From Alphaproteobacteria bacterium (GTDB lineage: Bacteria > Pseudomonadota > Alphaproteobacteria > Geminicoccales > Geminicoccaceae): a DNA stretch of 6,275 bases. Shown piece by piece: positions 1 to 6,275 of this stretch. A model generated the notes under the pieces. It searched no databases and was not told where the DNA came from. It saw nothing but the letters and a program-made list of their open reading frames with translations. The position numbers and the translations under genes are program-made. Position 1 is the stretch's first letter. Each line of letters opens with the position of its first letter. Where the stretch lies: positions 1-6,275 of the forward strand of contig JALSRW010000638.1 in assembly GCA_026984595.1 (NCBI GenBank). Reading direction: 5' to 3'.

Positions 1-374
1 TGGTGACCGAGGAGCACATCACCGCCTTCGGCTGGGCCAGCTATGCCGAGCTCGACGAAATCATGAACCTGGCGCTCCGGGTCAACGACTTCCTGGCCGG
101 GCTGTTCATCGGCGTCGGACTCAAGCTGATCGACTTCAAGGTGGAATTCGGCCGGCTGTGGGAGGACGAGGAAATGCGCATCGTTCTCGCCGACGAGATC
201 AGTCCCGACAACTGCCGGCTGTGGGACGCCCGCACCAGCGAGCGCTACGACAAGGACCGCTTCCGCCGCGATCTCGGCAATGTCGAGGAGGGGTATCAGG
301 AGATCGCCCGTCGCCTCGGCATCCTGCCGGAGGCCGGACCGCGCGATCTCAAGGGGCCGGAGACCCTGCAGTGA
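1..374 (+). CDS. purC: Phosphoribosylaminoimidazole-succinocarboxamide synthase (SAICAR synthetase), C-terminal half
   Basis: Only the last 124 or so codons are present; the 5' end lies before the window. The enzyme joins CAIR and aspartate using ATP to make SAICAR, a cytoplasmic step of de novo purine synthesis. Visible family signatures are TEEHITAFGWA near the window start, DFKVEFG (bases 132-152) and VLADEISPDNCRLWD followed by DKDRFRRDLG, the nucleotide- and substrate-contacting region of bacterial PurC. The GTG at base 3 is an internal valine codon, not a start: the homologous region lies roughly mid-protein in PurC of about 250 residues. The stop TGA (372-374) overlaps the purS GTG start by 4 bases, so the two are probably translationally coupled. 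No frameshift is seen. Identity is very secure. Confidence 0.96.
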   Translation, partial: VTEEHITAFGWASYAELDEIMNLALRVNDFLAGLFIGVGLKLIDFKVEFGRLWEDEEMRIVLADEISPDNCRLWDARTSERYDKDRFRRDLGNVEEGYQEIARRLGILPEAGPRDLKGPETLQ

Positions 375-616
375 AGGCCCGGGTGGCCATCCGTTTCCGC
401 CCCGGGGTGCTGGATCCCGAGGCCCGGGCGATCGCGAAGGCGCTCGCCAATCTCGGCTTCGAAGGGGTGCGCGGCGTCGCCCGCACGCGGATCATCGAAC
501 TCGAGCTGGAGACCACCGATCCCGCGGCGGCGGAGGCCGAGGTGCGGCGGATGAGCGAGAAGTTGCTCGCCAATCCGGTGATCGAGACCTACAGCGTGAC
601 CATCGCCGAACAGTGA
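371..616 (+). CDS. purS: Phosphoribosylformylglycinamidine synthase subunit PurS
   Basis: This encodes 81 residues, the usual size for PurS. PurS is the small non-catalytic subunit that bridges PurQ and small PurL so that ammonia made by PurQ can reach the PurL active site. The sequence shows the typical pattern: RFRPGVLDPEARAIAKALANLG, broken here only by its short helix, then GFEGVRGVARTRIIELEL and a final strand ETYSVTIAEQ. The start is taken as GTG at 371. It has a GGAG at 359-362 with an 8-base spacer, the protein begins MKARVAIRFRP as in the family, and the GTGA overlap with the purC stop suits coupling. Its stop shares one base with the purQ ATG (TGATG). Function follows from family and position between purC and purQ; confidence is high. 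Confidence 0.95.
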   Translation: MKARVAIRFRPGVLDPEARAIAKALANLGFEGVRGVARTRIIELELETTDPAAAEAEVRRMSEKLLANPVIETYSVTIAEQ

Positions 617-1278
617 TGCGGGCCGCGGTCGTCACCTTTCCGGGTTCGAACTGCGACCGCGATCTGCGGGTCGCCATGGAAGCGGTGTTCGGGCGCCCGG
701 TGAAGAGCTTGTGGCACGCCGAAACCGAGCTGCCGCCACTGGATCTGGTGGGCCTGCCCGGCGGCTTTTCCTATGGCGACTATCTGCGTTGCGGGGCGAT
801 CGCCGCACGTTCGCCGATCATGACCGAGATCGCCCGCCTCGCCCGCCGCGGCGTGGCCGTTCTCGGCATCTGCAACGGCTTCCAGATCCTGACCGAGGCC
901 GGCCTGCTGCCCGGTGCGCTGGTGCGCAACATGCGCCTCTCCTTCGTCTGCCGGCCGGTGCCCATCGAGGTCGCCACCAGCGCCTCGCCCTTCACCGCCG
1001 ACTACCGTCCGGGGCAGCGGATCGCCCTGCCGGTGGCCCATCACGACGGCAATTACGTCCTGGAACCGGCCGAGCTCGCCCGGCTCGAGGACGAGGATCG
1101 GATCGCCTTCCGCTATCTCGACAATCCCAACGGTTCGACCGCCGACATCGCCGGCGTGCTCAACGCCGAACGCAACGTGCTGGGCATGATGCCGCATCCC
1201 GAGCGGGCCTGCGATCCCCTGCTCGGCGGCAGCGACGGCGCCGGCCTGTTCCGTTCCCTGCTCGCCGCATTGACCTGA
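616..1278 (+). CDS. purQ: Phosphoribosylformylglycinamidine synthase subunit PurQ (glutaminase)
   Basis: This encodes 220 residues, full length for PurQ. It is a class I glutamine amidotransferase that hydrolyses glutamine and passes ammonia to PurL for FGAR to FGAM conversion. The N-terminus AVVTFPGSNCDRD is diagnostic. GGFSYGDYLR (49-58) is the oxyanion-side loop, LGICNGFQIL (83-92) carries the nucleophile Cys86, and MMPHPERA (191-198) carries His194 and Glu196 of the triad, so the active site is complete. The ATG at 616-618 overlaps the purS stop by one base. No separate strong ribosome-binding site is needed if translation restarts after purS. The gene ends 11 bases before purL. Codon use matches the neighbours and nothing is missing. 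Confidence 0.97.
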   Translation: MRAAVVTFPGSNCDRDLRVAMEAVFGRPVKSLWHAETELPPLDLVGLPGGFSYGDYLRCGAIAARSPIMTEIARLARRGVAVLGICNGFQILTEAGLLPGALVRNMRLSFVCRPVPIEVATSASPFTADYRPGQRIALPVAHHDGNYVLEPAELARLEDEDRIAFRYLDNPNGSTADIAGVLNAERNVLGMMPHPERACDPLLGGSDGAGLFRSLLAALT

Positions 1279-1289
1279 AGGCGCCGCCG

Positions 1290-3485
<2,196 letters not shown>

Positions 3486-3506
3486 GCCGGGCCGGAGAGC
3501 AGGATC

Positions 3507-3752
3507 ATGGCGATGACACCCAGCGAACTCGAACGCCTGATCAGGGATGCCTTTCCCGATGCCGAGGTGAAGATCGAGGATCTCGCCGGCGACGGCAATC
3601 ACTACCGGGCGACGGTGGTCTCCGCCGCCTTCCGCGGTCGCACCCGCCTGCAGCAGCATCAGATGGTCTATCGTGCCCTGGGCGGACGCATGGGAGACGA
3701 GCTGCACGCGCTGGCGCTGCGGACCCTCACCCCCGCCGGGGAAGAGAACTAG
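3507..3752 (+). CDS. BolA family protein (probable glutaredoxin partner)
   Basis: This encodes 81 residues, a single BolA/IbaG domain. BolA proteins bind a shared [2Fe-2S] cluster with CGFS monothiol glutaredoxins and act in cluster trafficking or iron sensing; some also bind DNA. Seen here are GDGNHYRATVVS (28-39), the RTRLQQHQMVYRALGGRM segment (45-62) and LHALALRT (66-73). His32, His51 and the near-invariant His67 are the candidate cluster ligands; no cysteine is present, so this is a His-type rather than a Cys-loop BolA. Start ATG 3507 has GGAGAG (3494-3499) at a 7-base spacer. A second ATG at 3513 has AGGA 8 bases before it and is a real alternative that removes two residues. It starts 21 bases after purL and 34 before grxD, which supports joint transcription. 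Which BolA paralogue group it belongs to cannot be settled here. Confidence 0.9.
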   Translation: MAMTPSELERLIRDAFPDAEVKIEDLAGDGNHYRATVVSAAFRGRTRLQQHQMVYRALGGRMGDELHALALRTLTPAGEEN

Positions 3753-3786
3753 AGGCCTGCACAACCATCACTGCGAGGAAGCCATC

Positions 3787-4125
3787 ATGAGCAATCCGGT
3801 GTTCGAGCGGATCCGCCAGCAGATCGAGGCCGACGATGTGGTGCTCTACATGAAGGGCACGCCGGTATTCCCGCAATGCGGCTTTTCCGCGGGGGCCGTC
3901 CAGGTGCTCACCCGTCTGGGCGTCAAGTTCCAGTCCTACAACGTGTTGGAGGACGCCGAACTGCGGCAGGGGCTCAAGGAATTCGGCGACTGGCCGACCT
4001 TCCCCCAGCTCTATGTCAAGGGCGAGCTCCTCGGCGGTTTCGACATCCTCCGTGACATGTTCGAGAGCGGCGAACTGCAGGATCATCTGCGACAGAAGGG
4101 CGTCGCTTTCTCGGAAGCCGCCTGA
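3787..4125 (+). CDS. grxD: CGFS monothiol glutaredoxin, Grx4/GrxD type
   Basis: This encodes 112 residues, one glutaredoxin domain and normal for the short single-domain class. Such proteins hold a glutathione-ligated [2Fe-2S] cluster as homodimers or with BolA, and pass or sense clusters in the cytoplasm. The active-site CGFS is at 31-34 inside MKGTPVFPQCGFSAGAVQ. Lys23 of the MKGTP motif and WPTFPQLYVKGEL (69-81), with its cis-proline loop TFP, form the glutathione site. GGFDI (83-87) follows; many relatives have a small residue or Cys where Phe85 stands here. The only cysteine is Cys31. ATG 3787 is preceded by GAGGAA (3775-3780) with a 6-base spacer. Lying right after a BolA gene is the classic arrangement and supports a Grx-BolA complex. 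It converges on the DUF3108 gene 26 bases downstream. Confidence 0.95.
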   Translation: MSNPVFERIRQQIEADDVVLYMKGTPVFPQCGFSAGAVQVLTRLGVKFQSYNVLEDAELRQGLKEFGDWPTFPQLYVKGELLGGFDILRDMFESGELQDHLRQKGVAFSEAA

Positions 4126-4135
4126 GGATCGGAGT

Positions 4136-4151
4136 GGGGCGGCCCGGCCCC
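4136..4151. terminator. Weak GC stem-loop between convergent grxD and DUF3108 genes
   Basis: GGGGC (4136-4140) can pair with GCCCC (4147-4151) around a 6-base loop, directly after the grxD stop and touching the DUF3108 stop. It is the only hairpin in the 26-base gap between two facing genes and could act in both directions. No T-run follows on either strand and a 5-base GC stem arises easily by chance at this composition, so this is a weak guess. Confidence 0.2.
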
Positions 4152-4952
4152 TCACTCGAGTTCGACCACCGGCGCCAGGCTGCTGCTGCGGCCGGCGGCC
4201 CGCACGAGGACCGGAAAATCGCCGTCGGTGGTGCGCACGTCGAGCCAGTTGGGCGGCTCCTCGGGGCGGCCGACGAAGCCGAAACCGCCGTCGAAGCCGA
4301 ACAGGCCGGTCAGCCGCACGCGCAGGCGATGGCCGGGCACCTCGCGACCGCGGAAGGTCACCGTTTCCGGGCCGACGTAGACGGCCTCGAGGTCGAGCCG
4401 CTTTCTGCCCTCGAAGATGCCGAGGATGATCCGATCGCCCTCCTTCCGCGGCGCCCGCAACCAGTCCTGCAGCCGCACATAGGCGGTCAGGGGATCGACC
4501 GTGCCCTGCTGCAGCTCGGGCGGCACATCGCTCTGCTTGGGGCGACCGTTCTTGACCAGGCTGACCGAGAGGAGCGCCCCTTCGGCATCGTATTCGAGCC
4601 GGATCTCGCGTCTGCGGTCCGGTTTTTTGTAGAGAGCGGTGAACACCATCGGCAGCGCCGTGCCATTGACGGCATTGACCGTGGAGCGCATTTCGGTGCG
4701 GATGCGGCGGATCCAGGCGGTGATGCCGGTGTTGCGCATCACCAAGGCCAGCCGCCGCACGAGCCCGTCGCAGGTGATCTCGAGTTTCAGAGCCGCCATT
4801 TCCGCCCCGCCCAGGGTCATCCGGTAGGTGAAGCTGTGCGCCGGTTCGTGCCGCGGGCTGCTGGCGGGGAGCTCCGCTGAGGCCATGACGAGCGAGGTCA
4901 TGACGGCACCGACGAGGGCGACAGAGCGCATGCTGAAGCGGCGCAGGTGCAT
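4152..4952 (-). CDS. Exported DUF3108 family protein
   Basis: This encodes 266 residues when started at ATG 4952. The N-terminus looks like a Sec signal peptide: basic MHLRRFSMRS, hydrophobic VALVGAVMTSLVMASA, and a likely cleavage after Ala-Ser-Ala (24-26). The rest fits the DUF3108 family of proteobacterial envelope proteins: a YRMTLGGAEMAALKLEI opening (43-59), VPPELQQGTVDPLTA (143-157), FEGRKRLDL (180-188) and a closing beta-rich part with NWLDVRTTDGDFPV (235-248). The family's biochemical role is unknown; a periplasmic location is inferred. Start choice: ATG 4952 has GGAAG at 4960-4956 only 3 bases away; ATG 4931 gives 259 residues but has no visible ribosome-binding site. Either way the 5' end overlaps the divergent lyase gene. 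No lipobox cysteine is present near the cleavage site. Confidence 0.82.
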   Translation of the reverse strand: MHLRRFSMRSVALVGAVMTSLVMASAELPASSPRHEPAHSFTYRMTLGGAEMAALKLEITCDGLVRRLALVMRNTGITAWIRRIRTEMRSTVNAVNGTALPMVFTALYKKPDRRREIRLEYDAEGALLSVSLVKNGRPKQSDVPPELQQGTVDPLTAYVRLQDWLRAPRKEGDRIILGIFEGRKRLDLEAVYVGPETVTFRGREVPGHRLRVRLTGLFGFDGGFGFVGRPEEPPNWLDVRTTDGDFPVLVRAAGRSSSLAPVVELE

Positions 4953-6168
4953 CCTCTTCCCGATCCTCGGCTCGCTTGTTCTGTTCATGGGAGCAGTGGA
5001 CCCGACGGTCAACAGCCTGCGCGCGAAAGAGGCGCGGGCGGCCACCGAACTGGCGCTCGCACGGCCGGGCGAGATCCTGTTCGTGCGCGCCGAACGTCGC
5101 CGGCGGCTGGCCGGCCTGCCGGCGGCGACGCGCGAGAAGCTGTGCCGGGCGCCGGTCCGGAAATGGCGAAGTACCAAGGCGGTCACCACCATCCGCGCGA
5201 CCCCGGGCTATGGCGGCGACAACCGGACCGAGCGTTTCGCCCTGACCGTCATGCAGGCCGGCGCCGCGGCCTTCGGTGCCGGCGACCGCAAGGCCCGCCG
5301 GGCGGTGGTGCGGCTGATCGCCCGCTGGGCCAAGGGGCGGGCGATGACCAAGCTCGAGGATCCCGAGGATGCCAGCAGCTACTATGTGGTCGAGCGCACC
5401 CTGCTGCCGACCATCGTCACCTACTGGCTCACCGTGCGCGGCGACACACGGATCAAGGCCTCGACCCGGGCGCGCATCGAGCGCTGGCTGGAGGGGCTGG
5501 TCCGGCGCAGCCGGGAAACGCGCATCGATCTGACCTCCGACGAGGTCTCGGCCCGCAACAACCACGCCTATCTGGCGGCCGGGGTGGTGATGGCCTGGGG
5601 CGCCCTGACCGGCGATCTCGGCATGGTGGAGACGGCGGTGGCGGTCTACCGCCGGGCGATCGCCGAGATGCGGCCGGATGGCAGCTTTCCGCTGGAGACC
5701 ATGCGCGGCGCGCGGGCGCTGTGGTACCAGCGCCATGCCGTGGCCTCGCTCACCGTGATCGCCGAGATGGCCGCGGTGCAGGGCATCGACCTCTACGGCT
5801 ACCGGGTGGGCAAGCGCGATCTGCATCGCGCCGTGGCTTTCCTGCTCGACGGCATCGAGGATCCCAAGCGGGTCTGGCGCTACGCCAAGGCCAATGTCAA
5901 TCCCGGCCCCATCCGCGACTACCGCCGCCAGGATCTGGGCTTTCTGCGCCGCCGCGCCCATGGCCGCCACTACATGGCCTGGGCGGAAATCTACATGGCG
6001 CGGTTTCCCGAGCGCGCGGAAAGCCGGCGGCTCGCCGCCCTGCTCGCCGAGAGCCAGCCCGATTTCCGGCCGATGGTCGACGAGTACAGCGGCGGTAACA
6101 CCAGTTGCTTCTTCTACACCCCTCCGGGCGCGGCCGGCAACCGCGCCGAGAGCGGTCAGCGCGAGTAG
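4930..6168 (+). CDS. Exported alginate lyase family (PL5-like) protein
   Basis: This encodes 412 residues from ATG 4930. The N-terminus MLKRRRC with hydrophobic ILFPILGSLVLFMGAV (9-23) is a signal peptide or membrane anchor. The body matches the alpha-helical alginate lyase fold: RNNHAYLAAGVVMAWGAL (209-226), DGSFPLETMRGARALWYQRHA (250-270) and MIAE/DLYGY-like segments. Family catalytic residues known from Pseudomonas AlgL (His202, Arg249, Tyr256; recalled) correspond to His212, Arg259 and Tyr266 with identical 47- and 7-residue spacing, and Asn211 precedes the His. The AlgL lid-loop lysine appears to be absent, with PGYGGDNR (92-99) at that place in my hand alignment. So beta-elimination of a polyuronate is likely, but the substrate is open. 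GAGGG at 4914-4918 lies 11 bases before the start. ATG 4885 or 4900 are in-frame alternatives, but they would lengthen the pre-hydrophobic part. The 3' end overlaps rpsD by 13 bases. Confidence 0.82.
   Translation: MLKRRRCILFPILGSLVLFMGAVDPTVNSLRAKEARAATELALARPGEILFVRAERRRRLAGLPAATREKLCRAPVRKWRSTKAVTTIRATPGYGGDNRTERFALTVMQAGAAAFGAGDRKARRAVVRLIARWAKGRAMTKLEDPEDASSYYVVERTLLPTIVTYWLTVRGDTRIKASTRARIERWLEGLVRRSRETRIDLTSDEVSARNNHAYLAAGVVMAWGALTGDLGMVETAVAVYRRAIAEMRPDGSFPLETMRGARALWYQRHAVASLTVIAEMAAVQGIDLYGYRVGKRDLHRAVAFLLDGIEDPKRVWRYAKANVNPGPIRDYRRQDLGFLRRRAHGRHYMAWAEIYMARFPERAESRRLAALLAESQPDFRPMVDEYSGGNTSCFFYTPPGAAGNRAESGQRE
4984..5012 (-). promoter_or_regulatory. Candidate sigma70-type promoter for the DUF3108 gene
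   Basis: Reading the minus strand, TTGACC (5012-5007) matches five of six -35 bases. After 17 bases comes CATGAA (4989-4984), matching only three of six -10 bases. A transcript start near 4977 would give a leader of about 25 bases before ATG 4952. The site lies inside the lyase signal-peptide codons, as it must because the two genes overlap. The weak -10 makes this tentative. Confidence 0.25.
6127..6147 (-). terminator. GC-rich stem-loop just downstream of rpsD
   Basis: GGCGCGG (6127-6133) and CCGCGCC (6141-6147) form a perfect 7-base inverted repeat with a 7-base loop. On the minus strand it begins 8 bases after the rpsD stop, a natural terminator position. No T-run follows it. On the plus strand it lies inside the last codons of the lyase gene, so it could instead be a by-product of Arg/Ala/Gly codons in GC-rich DNA. 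Confidence 0.35.
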
Positions 6169-6275
6169 TATTCGATCACGAGGTTGGGTTCCATCTGCAC
6201 CGGGTAGGGCACCTCGGACAGCTTGGGAACCCGCACGAAGGTGGCCTTCAGCGCACGGTAGTCGACCTGGAGGTA
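6156..6275 (-). CDS. rpsD: 30S ribosomal protein S4, C-terminal end
   Basis: The last 39 codons and stop of a gene that continues beyond the window's right edge. The reverse strand reads LQVDYRALKATFVRVPKLSE and ends VPYPVQMEPNLVIEYYSR, the highly conserved C-terminus of ribosomal protein S4, a primary 16S rRNA-binding protein of the small subunit that is also an autoregulator in some bacteria. The stop TGA is the complement of 6156-6158. It converges with the lyase gene and the two coding regions overlap by 13 bases (6156-6168). Identity is secure despite the short piece. Confidence 0.95.
   Translation of the reverse strand, partial: YLQVDYRALKATFVRVPKLSEVPYPVQMEPNLVIEYYSR

Noticed and set aside
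3..374. A complete gene starting at GTG base 3
   Set aside because: The protein is plainly the C-terminal half of PurC, so the GTG is an internal valine codon and the gene is cut by the window edge.
711..1289. Upstream in-frame extension of purL through purQ
   Set aside because: The translated extension is Arg/Pro-rich and overlaps purQ entirely. ATG 1290 has a good ribosome-binding site and gives the usual small-PurL length.
4134..4880. 248-codon plus-strand open frame opposite the DUF3108 gene
   Set aside because: It is antisense to a protein with a signal peptide and family motifs, has no recognisable domain itself, and no convincing ribosome-binding site was seen.
4884..4905. Repeated CATGACG at 4884-4890 and 4899-4905, including the palindrome GTCATGAC (4897-4904)
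   Set aside because: The copies are short and correspond to repeated Val-Met codons in the DUF3108 signal peptide. This is too little to call an operator, though it lies upstream of the lyase start.
4828..4929. GTG at 4828 as the start of the lyase gene
   Set aside because: It would add 34 polar residues before the signal peptide. ATG 4930 places MLKRRRC directly before the hydrophobic core and has an upstream GAGGG.
3727..5970. Open frame of 747 codons on the minus strand across grxD, the DUF3108 gene and the lyase
   Set aside because: It is out of frame with the DUF3108 protein and antisense to grxD and the lyase. Its composition is low-complexity Arg/Ala/Gly/His with no family signature, so it is a shadow of GC codon bias.

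Overview
The window is a very GC-rich, tightly packed piece of bacterial chromosome. It most resembles an alphaproteobacterium of the Rhodospirillales type. The support is the PurS/PurQ/small-PurL form of FGAM synthase, the purC-purS-purQ-purL-bolA-grxD gene order, the BolA (GDGNHY...QQHQMVY...LHALAL) and glutaredoxin (MKGTPVFPQCGFS) sequence signatures, and the high G+C in third codon positions. The organism call is an inference from these features; no species can be named.

Bases 1-4125, plus strand: a six-gene run read in one direction. It holds the 3' end of purC (SAICAR synthetase), then purS, purQ and purL, which encode the three subunits of formylglycinamide ribonucleotide amidotransferase, then a BolA-family gene and a CGFS monothiol glutaredoxin gene (grxD). 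purC/purS overlap by 4 bases and purS/purQ by 1 base. The other gaps are 11, 21 and 34 bases. The first four genes act in de novo purine synthesis. The last two encode likely partners that form a [2Fe-2S]-bridged complex used in iron-sulfur cluster handling.

Bases 4126-6168: a pair of head-to-head genes for exported proteins. A DUF3108 protein lies on the minus strand, with its 3' end facing grxD across 26 bases. A PL5-like (alginate lyase family) protein lies on the plus strand. Their 5' ends overlap, so there is no free intergenic promoter region, and each gene's control signals must sit inside the other's coding sequence. The lyase keeps the N-H/R/Y catalytic set at the spacing found in AlgL, but it is not beside alginate biosynthesis genes.

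Bases 6156-6275, minus strand: the C-terminal 39 codons of rpsD (ribosomal protein S4). They overlap the lyase 3' end tail-to-tail by 13 bases, and a GC-rich stem-loop follows just after the rpsD stop.

I found no RNA genes, mobile elements, CRISPR arrays or attachment sites, and no gene-free stretch longer than 34 bases. Most of the window is ordinary core genome. The part most worth a second look is the DUF3108/lyase pair inserted between grxD and rpsD.
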